This document shows positions 25,242-34,333 of a stretch of DNA of 64,000 bases, piece after piece. Positions within the stretch are counted from its first letter, which is position 1. Each line of letters begins with the position of its first letter. Below the pieces are notes generated by a model. The model was not told the origin of the DNA. It made no database searches and saw nothing but the letters and a program-made list of their open reading frames with translations. A program made the position numbers and the translations under genes. The stretch comes from Streptomyces abyssalis (GTDB lineage Bacteria > Actinomycetota > Actinomycetes > Streptomycetales > Streptomycetaceae): positions 778,556 through 842,555 of the forward strand of contig NZ_LJGT01000037.1 in assembly GCF_001751365.1 (NCBI RefSeq). The letters are read 5' to 3'.

Positions 25242-26237
25242 GTGAGTGGCAGCACCGCGTCCCACGGACCCGAGCGCCTCGCCCCGGGAGCCCGCGAGCT
25301 GATGGATCTCCTGACAGCCGCCTTCCCCGATGTCGGCGCGACCGTCCACGACGCCGCCGAGGCCCGCCGCATCCTGGCCCTGTCGATGCCGGAGCCGCCG
25401 CGGCTGCCCGAGGTGGGGGAGGTCTGCGACCGGCTGATCCCCGGCCCCGAAGGCGCGCCCGAGGTGCCGGTGCGCGTGTACCGCCCGTACGGGGAGGGGC
25501 CGGCCCGTGCCGGTGCGCCCACGGTGGTCTTCTTCCACGGGGGCGGCTGGGTGCTGGGAAGTCTCGATTCGCACGACACGACGGCGCGCGCCATGTGCTC
25601 GGCGTCCGGCTCCGTGGTCGTCTCCGTCGACTACCGGCTGGCACCCGAGGCCCGCTTCCCCGAGCCGGCCGAGGACGCCTACGCGGCGGTGTGCTGGGCC
25701 GCGGAGAACATCACCTCTCTCGGCGGGGATCCGCAGGCCCTGCTGGTCGCCGGCGACAGCGCCGGAGGGAATCTGGCCGCCGTGTGCACGATCATGGCCC
25801 GCGAGCGGGGTGGTCCGCGGATCGCGCACCAGTCGCTGATCTACCCCTCCACCGACCCGCTGGCGGAGACGGAGTCCCGGCGCCTCAACGCGGAGGGCTA
25901 CTTCCTGACCGAGGCGGCCATGCGCTGGTTCGGTGCGCAGTACTTCGGTCCGGACTCCGATCCGACGCACCACTACGCGGCGCCGCTCCGCGCCGACCTG
26001 GCGGGCCTTCCGCCCGCACACGTGATCACCGCGGGCTGCGATCCGCTGTGCGACGAGGGCCGGGCGTACGCGGCGAAGCTGCGCGAGGCCGGGGTGGCCG
26101 TGACCGAGGCGCACTTCCCGGGGATGTTCCACGGCTTCCTCGCCGTCGGCGAGCTGCTGCCGGACGCCTCGGAGGCCATGGCCGGACTGGGCAAAGTCAT
26201 TGCGATGACCGTGTCAGACAGGAAGATCGACGGTTGA
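25242..26237 (+). CDS. Alpha/beta hydrolase, hormone-sensitive-lipase type esterase
   Basis: An esterase of 331 residues of the HSL group: the oxyanion motif HGGGW at 99-103, nucleophile GDSAGG with Ser173, then GCDPLCDEG carrying the acid Asp and FPGMFHGF with the catalytic His. YRLAPEARFP is the other group signature. It has no signal peptide and probably hydrolyses short acyl esters in the cytoplasm. The GTG at 25242 is chosen because AAGGAG precedes it by seven bases; an upstream ATG at 25182 would add 20 basic, unrelated residues. Confidence 0.88.
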   Translation: MSGSTASHGPERLAPGARELMDLLTAAFPDVGATVHDAAEARRILALSMPEPPRLPEVGEVCDRLIPGPEGAPEVPVRVYRPYGEGPARAGAPTVVFFHGGGWVLGSLDSHDTTARAMCSASGSVVVSVDYRLAPEARFPEPAEDAYAAVCWAAENITSLGGDPQALLVAGDSAGGNLAAVCTIMARERGGPRIAHQSLIYPSTDPLAETESRRLNAEGYFLTEAAMRWFGAQYFGPDSDPTHHYAAPLRADLAGLPPAHVITAGCDPLCDEGRAYAAKLREAGVAVTEAHFPGMFHGFLAVGELLPDASEAMAGLGKVIAMTVSDRKIDG

Positions 26238-26274
26238 GACCGGGGTTACGGCGAATGATTTCCTGTTGCTCCAC

Positions 26275-26303
26275 TTGAGAGCACGCTCTGGCCCGGCTAC
26301 CGT
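26275..26303 (+). promoter_or_regulatory. Vegetative-type promoter of the DUF6421 gene
   Basis: TTGAGA (26275-26280) and TACCGT (26298-26303) are separated by 17 bases, matching the main Streptomyces sigma factor pattern. The start codon at 26340 lies 37 bases downstream, after GGAGGGG. Confidence 0.6.
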
Positions 26304-26339
26304 TTCCCTGACGCCAGGTTCTTCTGTGGAGGGGTAGTC

Positions 26340-27737
26340 ATGACGGAAATGCTTTCGTCCAAAGCCGCGGACGCCGGGGACTCGTCCGCAGCACGCGTGG
26401 TCGAACACCCGGCATGGGCAGTGCTGAAGGCCGCCGTCGAAGCGATCCGTCCCGCGCAGTCCAAGGACGGCTCGATCGACTTCGAGGCAGAGGGCGCGCC
26501 GTCCCGGGCCGCCGTCGAGTCCGATCTGGAGCAGATCTGTAACGCCGTGCGGGACCTGACCCCGCTGCTGCCGCACGACTCCTCGTACCACGAGGCGCTC
26601 GTCGCCGACCTGCGCGGCTGGGCGGGGGCCGGTTTCGGCGTCCCGGACTTCCTCGACTCCCTGCTCGCCTTCCAGCCCGCGCAGAACCGTCAGGACGGCC
26701 TCCAGCACCTGGTCGTCTTCCCGATGTACACCCAGAACGGCAACCCCGACCGCAACCTCGAAGCCGTCGTGCTGCGCATGGTCTGGCCCGACTGGCTGGC
26801 CGAGCTGGAGCGCACCCGCTACGACAACCCGCTCTTCTGCGGCATCACCTTCGAGGACTTCACCTCCGGCTACGACACGAACTCGGCGGTCCTCTTCCCG
26901 GAGACGGTCGCCGTGCGCGAGGCGCCCGAGCGCTTCTCGTGGGGCGGCATCTTCTGCGACCGCGAGGCCGCACGCTTCCGCCGCGTCGTCGACGCGGCCT
27001 GCGACGTCACCAGCCTGGAGCTCCCCGAGTACGCTCGCGGGCTCGTCACCGACCAGTCGCGCTGCCAGCAGACCTTCGTGCTGTGGGACATGATCCACGA
27101 CCGCACCCACAGCCACGGCGACCTGCCCTTCGACCCGTTCATGATCAAACAGCGTCAGCCGTTCTGGATGTACGGACTGGAGGAGCTGCGCTGCGACCTG
27201 ACCGCCTTCCACGAGGGCGTACGCCTGGAGGCCGAGGGCTACCCGCAGGGCCGTGACGTGCAGTTCGCCGTGCTGCTCGACCGCCTCTTCCGCTTCCCGG
27301 TCACCGGCGAGCGCAACCGCAACTACGACGGTCTGGGCGGCCAGCTCCTCTTCGCCTACCTCCACCAGCACGGTGCGCTGCGCTGGACCGACAACAAGCT
27401 CGCCATCGACTGGGACCAGGCGCGCCAGGTGACGGTGCGGCTGCGCGAGGAGATCGAGAGCCTCTACCGCGCGGGCATCGACCGGCCCAAGCTCGTCCAC
27501 TGGTTCAAGGCCTACGAGCTGGTCTCCGGCTACCTCTCGCCGCACCCCGGCTCCACCTGGGCCAAGGGCCCCGACGCGCTCGATCTGAGCCTCCCGCCGC
27601 GCAAGCTCGTGGACGAGGTGCTTCCGGATGAGTTTCCGCTGAGCATGTTCTATGAGGCCCTCGCGAAAAAGCTCCGATCCGTGATCGCATCGACCAAGGG
27701 CATCACAGCGGAGACCCCGCTGCAGGCCGCCGCCTGA
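26340..27737 (+). CDS. DUF6421 family protein
   Basis: A 465-residue soluble protein that I match to the actinobacterial DUF6421 group, which has no assigned function. It has no signal peptide or membrane segment. Strongly conserved-looking blocks include FPMYTQNGNPDRN, WPDWLAELE, SRCQQTFVLWDMIHDRTHSH with several His/Asp residues that could bind metal, and GERNRNYDGLGGQLLFAYLH. A good GGAGGGG ribosome site and the promoter above support the start. It precedes an SDR gene and a threonine aldolase gene on the same strand, an association I recall from other Streptomyces. Confidence 0.82.
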   Translation: MTEMLSSKAADAGDSSAARVVEHPAWAVLKAAVEAIRPAQSKDGSIDFEAEGAPSRAAVESDLEQICNAVRDLTPLLPHDSSYHEALVADLRGWAGAGFGVPDFLDSLLAFQPAQNRQDGLQHLVVFPMYTQNGNPDRNLEAVVLRMVWPDWLAELERTRYDNPLFCGITFEDFTSGYDTNSAVLFPETVAVREAPERFSWGGIFCDREAARFRRVVDAACDVTSLELPEYARGLVTDQSRCQQTFVLWDMIHDRTHSHGDLPFDPFMIKQRQPFWMYGLEELRCDLTAFHEGVRLEAEGYPQGRDVQFAVLLDRLFRFPVTGERNRNYDGLGGQLLFAYLHQHGALRWTDNKLAIDWDQARQVTVRLREEIESLYRAGIDRPKLVHWFKAYELVSGYLSPHPGSTWAKGPDALDLSLPPRKLVDEVLPDEFPLSMFYEALAKKLRSVIASTKGITAETPLQAAA

Positions 27738-27798
27738 GCACACGGGCGGGCGGCAGGAGAAGAAGCGGCGGGGCGTCGAGGACCAGGAGGCGACAGGG

Positions 27799-28578
27799 AT
27801 GAGCAACACGACGGCACGCGGATACCAGGGGAACGGCAAAGGCAGCCTCGAAGGGTCCGTCATCGCCGTCGCCGGAGCGGCGGGTCCGGCCGGAGCGGCG
27901 GCCCTGCTCCGGCTCGCAGAGGAGGGGGCCACCGTCGTCGCGGCCGACTCCGACGTCGAGCGCCTCGCCCAGGCCGTCGACGCCGCCCGCTTCGCCCACG
28001 GCGGCGCGAGCGTCACGGGGGAGACCGTCGACCTGCTCGACCTGGCCGCGACCCGCGAGTGGGCAGCACGTACGGAGAAGGAGTTCGGGAAGGTGCACGG
28101 GCTCGTGCACCTCGTGGGCGGCTGGCGCGGCTCGGCGACCTTCGCCGAGACCGATCTGGCGCACTGGGACACCCTGCACGAGCTGCTGATCCGTACGGTG
28201 CAGCACACCTCGCTCGCCTTCGAGGCTCCGCTGGCACGCAGCGGCAACGGCCGCTACCTGCTGGTCAGCGCCGCCGGGGCGAGCAGCCCGACAGCGGGCA
28301 ACGCCGCCTACTCCGCGTCCAAGGCGGCGGCCGAGGCGTGGACGCTGGCGCTCGGCGACTCCTTCCGCAAGGCAGGGGGCGAGGCCGGACCGCAGGCGGC
28401 TGCTGCCGTCCTTGTCGTCAAGGCACTGGTGAACGACCAGATGCGGGCCGAGCGCCCCAAGGCCAAGTTCGCGGGCTTCACCGACGTCAAGGATCTGGCG
28501 GACACCATCGCCGGCACGTGGAGCAAGCCCACCGAGGAAGTGAACGGACAACGCCTGTGGCTGACCCCGAAGCCGTGA
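27799..28578 (+). CDS. SDR-family NAD(P)-dependent oxidoreductase
   Basis: A short-chain dehydrogenase of 259 residues. The N-terminal nucleotide motif reads GAAGPAG (in VIAVAGAAGPAGAAALL), an imperfect version of the usual TGxxxGxG. The acidic VAADSD end of strand two favours NAD. LVHLVGGW replaces NNAG, and the active site has YSASK with an upstream serine in LLVSAAGASS. The degenerate cofactor motif means activity is likely but not certain. ATG 27799 follows GGAGGCGACAGGG. The threonine aldolase GTG overlaps its stop by four bases. Confidence 0.87.
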   Translation: MSNTTARGYQGNGKGSLEGSVIAVAGAAGPAGAAALLRLAEEGATVVAADSDVERLAQAVDAARFAHGGASVTGETVDLLDLAATREWAARTEKEFGKVHGLVHLVGGWRGSATFAETDLAHWDTLHELLIRTVQHTSLAFEAPLARSGNGRYLLVSAAGASSPTAGNAAYSASKAAAEAWTLALGDSFRKAGGEAGPQAAAAVLVVKALVNDQMRAERPKAKFAGFTDVKDLADTIAGTWSKPTEEVNGQRLWLTPKP

Positions 28579-29636
28579 CCACCGACGCGAAGCGCCGCCA
28601 CGACCCCGGCGTGCGCGGATTCGCGAGCGACAATTACGCGGGCGCGCACCCGGAGGTCCTGGCGGCGCTCGCCCTCGCCAACGGCGGCCACCAGCCGGCG
28701 TACGGCGACGACGAGTACACGGCGCATCTCCAGCAGACCGTACGCAGCCACTTCGGGCCGCGTGCCGAGGCCTACCCGGTCTTCAACGGCACGGGCGCCA
28801 ACGTGATTTCGCTGCAGGCGCTGACGGACCGCTGGGGCGCCGTCATCTGCGCCGACAGCGCCCACATCCACGTCGACGAGTGCGGCGCACCCGAACGGGT
28901 CGGCGGGCTGAAGCTGCTGACCGTGCCCACCGAGAACGGCAAGCTCACGCCCGAACTCATCGACCGCGAGGCGCACGGCTGGGACGACGAGCACCGCGCG
29001 ATGCCGCAGGTCGTGTCCATCACCCAGAGCACCGAACTCGGCACCCTCTACACGGTGGAGGAGATCCGGGCGATCTGCGACCACGCCCACGAGCGCGGGA
29101 TGAAGGTCCACCTCGACGGCGCCCGCATCGCCAACGCGGCGGCGGCGCTCGACCGGCCCATGCGCGCCTTCACCAACGCCGTCGGCGTGGACGTCGTCTC
29201 CCTCGGGGGCACCAAGAACGGAATGCTCTTCGGCGAGGCCGTCGTCGTGCTCGACCCCGGCTCCGTCCGTGCGATGAAGCACCTGCGCAAGCTGTCGATG
29301 CAGCTCGCCTCCAAGATGCGCTTCATATCCGCCCAGTGGGACGCCCTGCTCTCGGGCGACCTGTGGCTGCGCAATGCCCGGCACTCCAACGCCATGGCCC
29401 GCCGGCTCGCGGAGGGGGTCAAGGACGTCGACGGCGTCGAGATCCTCCATCCCGTCCAGGCGAACGCGGTGTTCGCGCGGCTCGCGAACGAGGTCAGCGA
29501 GCGCCTGCAGAAGCGTTACCGCTTCTACTTCTGGGACGAGGCCGCGGGCGACGTGCGCTGGATGTGCTCCTTCGACACCAGCGAGGAGGACGTCGACGGA
29601 TTCGTCGCGGCGCTGCGCGACGAGATCGGCCGCTGA
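28575..29636 (+). CDS. Low-specificity L-threonine aldolase-type PLP enzyme
   Basis: A fold-type I PLP enzyme of 353 residues: FNGTGANVISLQAL binds the cofactor phosphate, AHIHVDECGAPE and HLDGARIANAAAAL supply the ring-stacking and Asp181 residues, and Lys214 in SLGGTKNGMLFGEAV forms the aldimine. This is the threonine aldolase/beta-eliminating lyase family, which splits L-threonine or allo-threonine to glycine and acetaldehyde. GTG 28575 is chosen because it sits in a GTGA overlap with the SDR stop; a GTG six codons earlier is the alternative. The much longer upstream frame belongs to the SDR gene's antiphase. Confidence 0.9.
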   Translation: MTTDAKRRHDPGVRGFASDNYAGAHPEVLAALALANGGHQPAYGDDEYTAHLQQTVRSHFGPRAEAYPVFNGTGANVISLQALTDRWGAVICADSAHIHVDECGAPERVGGLKLLTVPTENGKLTPELIDREAHGWDDEHRAMPQVVSITQSTELGTLYTVEEIRAICDHAHERGMKVHLDGARIANAAAALDRPMRAFTNAVGVDVVSLGGTKNGMLFGEAVVVLDPGSVRAMKHLRKLSMQLASKMRFISAQWDALLSGDLWLRNARHSNAMARRLAEGVKDVDGVEILHPVQANAVFARLANEVSERLQKRYRFYFWDEAAGDVRWMCSFDTSEEDVDGFVAALRDEIGR

Positions 29637-29685
29637 GGCGCCGGCTGTGAGGGCGGCGGGTGCCCGCCGCCCGGTACGGCGAGCG

Positions 29686-30405
29686 CTACATCGCCCTCGC
29701 CTCGGCCGGCGTCGGTGCCGTGCCGCCCATGTGCGCCGGCAGCCACCACGAGTCGTGCGGGCCTTCCGGGACGGCCGGGTAGGCGCGCTGCGCGGCCTCC
29801 AGCAGCTCCTGCATGCGCTCGCGCATCCGGGACGTCAAGCCGGCCGCCGGTTCGTCTGCCGTGGTGTGCAGGGGTTCGCCGACGCGGATGCCGACGGGGA
29901 AGTGGTTGCGTCCGAAGTCCCGCTTGCGGCCCTTGGTCCACAGCCGCTGCGTCCCCCACAGGGCGACGGGCACCAGGGGCACCCGCGCCTCCTGCGCCAT
30001 CCGCGCCGCCCCGGACTTGAAGTCCTTGAGCGTGAAGGAGCGCGAGATGGTCGCCTCGGGGAACACCCCGACGACCTCACCCGAATCCAGCGCCTTCAGC
30101 GCGTGTTCGTAGGCGCCCTCCCCGCGCGACCGGTCGACGGGTATGTGCTTCATCGCCCGCATCAGCGGCCCCGAGACCTTGTGCCGGAAGACCGAGTCCT
30201 TCGCCATGAAGCGCACCAGCCGCTTCGCCGGCAGCGCCGCGAGGCCGGCGAAGACGAAGTCCAGATAGCTGATGTGATTGCTGACCAGCACGGCACCGCC
30301 GCGGCGTGGCACGTGCTCGGTGCCCTGGATGTCGAAGCGGAGATCGAGCGTCTTGAACCAGGCACGCGCCGTGGCGATCACGGGTGGGTAGACGAGTTCT
30401 GCCAT
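29686..30405 (-). CDS. Lysophospholipid / 1-acyl-glycerol-3-phosphate acyltransferase (PlsC-like)
   Basis: A PlsC-type acyltransferase of 239 residues. The catalytic motif is NHISYLDF (His and Asp), followed by FMAKDSVFRH, the glycerol-phosphate-binding FPEATISRSF and VPLVPVALWG. It should acylate lysophosphatidic acid or a related lipid at the inner membrane face; no full membrane span is obvious beyond the hydrophobic FVFAGLAAL segment. The C-terminus has a Trp-rich SWWLPAHMGG ending. The gene stands alone, divergent from the thioredoxin-like gene. Confidence 0.88.
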   Translation of the reverse strand: MAELVYPPVIATARAWFKTLDLRFDIQGTEHVPRRGGAVLVSNHISYLDFVFAGLAALPAKRLVRFMAKDSVFRHKVSGPLMRAMKHIPVDRSRGEGAYEHALKALDSGEVVGVFPEATISRSFTLKDFKSGAARMAQEARVPLVPVALWGTQRLWTKGRKRDFGRNHFPVGIRVGEPLHTTADEPAAGLTSRMRERMQELLEAAQRAYPAVPEGPHDSWWLPAHMGGTAPTPAEARAM

Positions 30406-30469
30406 CTCGGGAGCCCTTCCTGTCCGTCCTGTCCGTCCTGGAAGGGAGTGGCTCCCGCCAGGTGCGCAA

Positions 30470-30481
30470 CCGTACCTACGG
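30470..30481. promoter_or_regulatory. Small palindrome upstream of the acyltransferase gene
   Basis: CCGTA and TACGG flank CC, 65 bases upstream of the acyltransferase start, next to GACGCGTAAC. Position and symmetry suggest an operator for a lipid-gene regulator. The rest of the gap to 30690 holds only three short CTGTCCGTC-like repeats (around 30417-30440) and the ribosome site of the next gene. Confidence 0.3.
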
Positions 30482-30689
30482 ACGCGTAACTTCTGTCCGA
30501 CGCAGATGGTTCCCCATCGGCAACCCGATGGCTACACCCGGGGCCTTCCGGTGGCCCGCCGCCGTCCGCCGCTGGGCGGGAATGCCCTCACATGCGGCAT
30601 GTGCTGCACACTGCGAGGCGGCGGCGTCGCGGCACACCGGGGCCGGGCGCCGGCAGACCCATCGGCACGCGACGGAACGGGAGGACGGA

Positions 30690-31103
30690 GTGCGGCAGCA
30701 GACCGGAGGCGGCGGCGCGCGCCTGGGCGCCGCGGCGCTCGGGCCAGGAGTCCTGGGGCGCCGGGCGACGCTGGTCCAGTTCTCCAGCGCCTTCTGCCAG
30801 CCCTGCCGTGCGACGAGACGCATCCTGCGCGAGGTGAGCCGGATGGTTCCGGGCGTGGGTCACGCGGAGATCGACGCCGAGGAACACCTCGCGCTCGTAC
30901 GGGCCCTTGGCATCGTGCGCACTCCGGCGGTGCTCGTCCTGGACACCGGCGGACGGGAGGTGAGCCGCGCGTACGGCCAGCCACGCAAGGCCGACGTCAT
31001 CGCGGCGCTGGGCGCGGCGGTGGCGGCAGGGGAGGACCAGGACGCCGCCGCCGGGCGACAGGAACCGGGGGAGGGCGACGGACACGGGCGGACCCGTGAT
31101 TGA
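30690..31103 (+). CDS. Thioredoxin-family protein with a CQPC active site
   Basis: A 137-residue thioredoxin fold: ATLVQFSSAFCQPCRATRRIL carries the redox motif CQPC at residues 36-39 (Gln replaces the usual Gly), EIDAEEHLALVRALGIVRTP is the central part and the cis-proline is in RTPAVLVLD (about 79). No signal peptide or membrane anchor is seen, so it should act in the cytoplasm. The last 25 residues are a charged, Gly/Glu-rich tail. GTG 30690 is preceded by GGAGG; a longer in-frame extension to 30384 is not protein-like. Confidence 0.78.
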   Translation: MRQQTGGGGARLGAAALGPGVLGRRATLVQFSSAFCQPCRATRRILREVSRMVPGVGHAEIDAEEHLALVRALGIVRTPAVLVLDTGGREVSRAYGQPRKADVIAALGAAVAAGEDQDAAAGRQEPGEGDGHGRTRD

Positions 31104-31255
31104 TGTCGCATCCCGTGGTCCTTTCCTTGACCCTCCCGCACCGCCTCGGCACGGTGACAGCGCGGTCGCCGATGGCGTCGCCGCGCAGCCGCCGTGATTG
31201 AGTTGGGCCCGTGCTCCGGCGGGCCCGGGGGTTGGCAAGGTCACAGTTCCCGGCC

Positions 31256-31299
31256 TTGAGAACGGGGTACGCGCTATGTGTACTGGCGAGTAATATAGT
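31256..31299 (+). promoter_or_regulatory. Putative promoter region of etfBA
   Basis: TTGAGA (31256-31261) and TGTACT (31279-31284) are spaced by 17 bases. A second -10-like AT-rich run, TAATATAGT (31291-31299), is striking in this GC-rich sequence. The etfB start is at 31360. The remainder of 31104-31360 shows no gene. Confidence 0.4.
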
Positions 31300-31359
31300 G
31301 AACGGGGTGCCGGTTCAGCGACGGACCGGAACCGTAGGACAAGCAGTAGGAGAGCCGGC

Positions 31360-32145
31360 GTGAGCCTGAGGATCGTTGTCTGTGTGAAGTACGTGCCCGA
31401 CGCCACCGGCGACCGGCACTTCGCCGAGGACCTGACCACCGACCGCGAGTCCGTGGACGGCCTGCTCTCGGAGCTGGACGAGTACGCGGTGGAGCAGGCG
31501 CTGCAGATCTCCGAGGAGTCGGACGACGCGGAGATCACCGTGCTGACCGTCGGTCCCGAGGACGCGAAGGACGCGCTGCGCAAGGCGCTGTCCATGGGTG
31601 CCGACAAGGCCGTCCACGTCGAGGACGACGACCTGCACGGCACCGACGTGCTGGGGACCTCGGCCGTACTGGCCAAGGCCATCGAGAAGACCGGATACGA
31701 CCTCGTCGTGTGCGGCATGGCCTCCACCGACGGCACCATGGGCGTGCTCCCGGCCATCCTCGCCGAGCGCCTGGGCGTGCCCCAGGTGACGCTGCTGTCC
31801 GAGGTCTCCGTCACCGACGGCAAGGTCAACGGACGTCGCGACGGCGACACCGCGACCGAGCAGCTGGAGGCCTCGCTTCCGGCGCTCATCTCGGTCACCG
31901 ACCAGTCCGGCGAGGCGCGTTACCCGTCCTTCAAGGGGATCATGGCGGCGAAGAAGAAGCCCGTGGAGTCCCTGGACCTGGACGACCTGGACATCGAGGC
32001 GGACGAGGTCGGACTCGGGGGCGCCTGGACCAAGGTCGACGACGCCACGGCGCGGCCGCCGCGTACCGCGGGCACCGTCGTCAAGGACGAGGGCGAGGGC
32101 GGCAAGCAGCTGGCCGAGTACCTCGCGGGCCAGAAGTTCATCTGA
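31360..32145 (+). CDS. etfB: Electron transfer flavoprotein beta subunit
   Basis: The 261-residue protein has the ETF beta pattern: LRIVVCVKYVPD at the start, LSELDEYAVEQALQ, VLTVGPEDAKDALRKALSMG, and the AMP-binding part around DLVVCGMASTDGTMGVLPAI. The C-terminal recognition loop region LPALISVTDQSGEARYPSF follows. It pairs with EtfA to carry electrons from acyl-CoA dehydrogenases to ETF-quinone oxidoreductase. The GTG start follows AGGAGAG. etfA follows after 76 bases on the same strand. Confidence 0.95.
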   Translation: MSLRIVVCVKYVPDATGDRHFAEDLTTDRESVDGLLSELDEYAVEQALQISEESDDAEITVLTVGPEDAKDALRKALSMGADKAVHVEDDDLHGTDVLGTSAVLAKAIEKTGYDLVVCGMASTDGTMGVLPAILAERLGVPQVTLLSEVSVTDGKVNGRRDGDTATEQLEASLPALISVTDQSGEARYPSFKGIMAAKKKPVESLDLDDLDIEADEVGLGGAWTKVDDATARPPRTAGTVVKDEGEGGKQLAEYLAGQKFI

Positions 32146-32221
32146 GGCCCGCCCGGCGACGCCGAGTTGACGCGAGAGCCCGCCCGCACAAACCGCCCCA
32201 CTCTTCCGCAGGAGCAACCCC

Positions 32222-33184
32222 ATGGCTGAAGTCCTTGTCTACGTCGACCACGTGGACGGTGCCGTCCGCAAGCCGACCCTCGAACTGCTCACCCTCGCCC
32301 GCCGCATCGGCGACCCGGTCGCCGTGCACCTCGGCCCCGGTGCCGACGAGGCCGCCAAGACGCTCGGCGAGTACGGCGCGGTGAAGGTACTGGCCGCCGA
32401 GGCCGGCGAGTTCGCCGACTACCTCGTCGTGCCGAAGGTGGACGCTCTGCAGGCGGCCTACGACGTCGTTTCGCCGTCCGCCGTGCTCGTCCCCTCGTCC
32501 GCCGAGGGCAAGGAGATCGCCGCCCGCCTCGCGGTGCGCATCGGCTCCGGGATCATCACGGACGCCGTCGACCTGGAGGAAGGGGACGAGGGGCCGGTGG
32601 CCACCCAGTCCGTCTTCGCGGCGGCCTTCACCACCAAGTCCCGCGTCAGCAAGGGCACTCCGGTCGTCACGGTCAAGCCCAACTCCACCTCGCCGGAGGC
32701 AGCACCGGCCGCGGGTGCGGTCGAGCAGCTGCAGGTGTCCTTCGGTGAGGCGGCGACCGGCACCAGGATCGTCTCCCGTACGCCGCGCGAGTCGACCGGG
32801 CGTCCGGAGCTGACCGAGGCCGCGATCGTGGTCTCCGGCGGCCGCGGCGTCAACGGCGCCGAGAACTTCCACATCATCGAGGAGCTGGCCGACTCGCTCG
32901 GCGCGGCCGTCGGCGCCTCCCGCGCCGCCGTCGACGCCGGCTGGTACCCGCACTCCAACCAGGTCGGCCAGACCGGCAAGACCGTTTCCCCGCAGCTGTA
33001 CGTCGCGACCGGCATCTCGGGCGCGATCCAGCACCGGGCCGGCATGCAGACGTCCAAGACGATCGTGGCCATCAACAAGGACGCCGAGGCCCCGATCTTC
33101 GACCTCGTGGACTACGGCATCGTCGGCGACCTCTTCGAGGTCGTGCCGAAGCTGACGGAAGAGGTCAAGACCCGCAAGGGCTGA
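32222..33184 (+). CDS. etfA: Electron transfer flavoprotein alpha subunit
   Basis: ETF alpha of 320 residues. The C-terminal FAD-binding domain is clear: IVVSGGRGVNGAENF, GWYPHSNQVGQTGKTVSPQ, YVATGISGAIQHRAGM and AINKDAEAPIFDLVDYGIVG. The N-terminal domain begins AEVLVYVDHVDG. The partner gene etfB lies directly upstream. It would accept electrons from acyl-CoA dehydrogenases, including the one at 5588-6736. AGGAGCAACCCC precedes the ATG. Confidence 0.96.
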   Translation: MAEVLVYVDHVDGAVRKPTLELLTLARRIGDPVAVHLGPGADEAAKTLGEYGAVKVLAAEAGEFADYLVVPKVDALQAAYDVVSPSAVLVPSSAEGKEIAARLAVRIGSGIITDAVDLEEGDEGPVATQSVFAAAFTTKSRVSKGTPVVTVKPNSTSPEAAPAAGAVEQLQVSFGEAATGTRIVSRTPRESTGRPELTEAAIVVSGGRGVNGAENFHIIEELADSLGAAVGASRAAVDAGWYPHSNQVGQTGKTVSPQLYVATGISGAIQHRAGMQTSKTIVAINKDAEAPIFDLVDYGIVGDLFEVVPKLTEEVKTRKG

Positions 33185-33334
33185 GCACCGGCCCGGCTGT
33201 TCCGCCCGGCCTTCCGCCGGACCGCCCCCGTACGCCGCCGGCGACGGGGGCGGCGTGCGTGCGGCCGGCCCGCACCGGTTTCGCCGAGAGCGGGAAGCGG
33301 CCTGCGCGCGCAGGCATACGGGCACAGTCGCAGC

Positions 33335-34333
33335 ATGAGACTGCTGATGCTGGGCGGCACGGAGTTCGTGGGACGGGCCGTCACCGAAGAGGCTCTCGCG
33401 CGCGGCTGGCAGGTGAGCGTCTTCCACCGTGGACGGCACGAGGCGCCTCCCGGCGTGAGCGTGCTGCACGGAGACCGCACCATGACGGGCGGCCTGGCCG
33501 CCCTGGCTCACGGCGAATGGGACATCGTCGTGGACACCTGGTCGGGAGCACCGAGGGCGGTACGGGAGACGGCCCGGCTCCTGGCCGAGGGCGGCCGGGC
33601 GGGACGGTACGTCTACGTGTCCAGCCGGTCGGTGTACGCGGAACCCGTCGCCGCGGGGCTCGACGAGGAGGGGCCCGTGGTGGAGGCGTCCGCTGCGGAC
33701 GGAGACGTCGACTACGCACGGGCCAAGCGGGGAGGGGAACTTGCCGCGTCGGAGGCCTTCGGCGGTCGCGCCCTGCTGGCCCGTGCGGGGCTGATCCTCG
33801 GGCCCTGGGAGAACGTGGGCCGGCTGGCGTGGTGGCTGCTGCGGACGGCACGTGGCGGGGCGGTGCCGGCGCCGGGGCCGCGCGAGCTGCCGATCCAGTA
33901 CATCGACGTACGGGACCTGGCGGAATGGGTGCTGGACGCGTCGGCAGGAGGCCTCGCCGGTGCCTACAACCTGGTGTCCCCGCCCGGGCACACCACCATG
34001 GGGGAGCTGCTTGAGTCGTGCGTACGTGTCACGGGCGGCAAGGCCGAACTGCACTGGAGGAGCCCGGAGTCGGTCCTCGCCGCGGGCGCCGAACCGTGGA
34101 CGGGGCTGCCGGTCTGGCTGCCGCCGGGTGCCGCGGACTACGACCACATGCACCGGGGCGACGTCTCGAAGGCACTGGCGGCAGGTCTGCGCTGCCGTCC
34201 CGTGGCCGAGACGGTGGCCGGCACCTGGGAGTGGCTCGGGCGGCTCGGCGGAAAGGCCCCGATGCGGCCGGACCGTCCGCCGAAGGGGCTGGACGCGGAG
34301 ACGGAGGCCAGGCTGCTGGCCATGCCCGGGTGA
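33335..34333 (+). CDS. NAD-dependent epimerase/dehydratase-type SDR protein
   Basis: An extended-SDR protein of 332 residues. LMLGGTEFVGRAV is the nucleotide motif (GGTxFxG form), YVYVSSRSVYAE contains the active-site serine region and YARAKRGGEL the Tyr-x-x-x-Lys pair. The C-terminal half with QYIDVRDLAEWVLDA and YNLVSPPGHTTMGEL is like reductases and epimerases acting on sugars or isoflavones. The substrate cannot be inferred. No ribosome site stands out before the ATG. Confidence 0.85.
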   Translation: MRLLMLGGTEFVGRAVTEEALARGWQVSVFHRGRHEAPPGVSVLHGDRTMTGGLAALAHGEWDIVVDTWSGAPRAVRETARLLAEGGRAGRYVYVSSRSVYAEPVAAGLDEEGPVVEASAADGDVDYARAKRGGELAASEAFGGRALLARAGLILGPWENVGRLAWWLLRTARGGAVPAPGPRELPIQYIDVRDLAEWVLDASAGGLAGAYNLVSPPGHTTMGELLESCVRVTGGKAELHWRSPESVLAAGAEPWTGLPVWLPPGAADYDHMHRGDVSKALAAGLRCRPVAETVAGTWEWLGRLGGKAPMRPDRPPKGLDAETEARLLAMPG

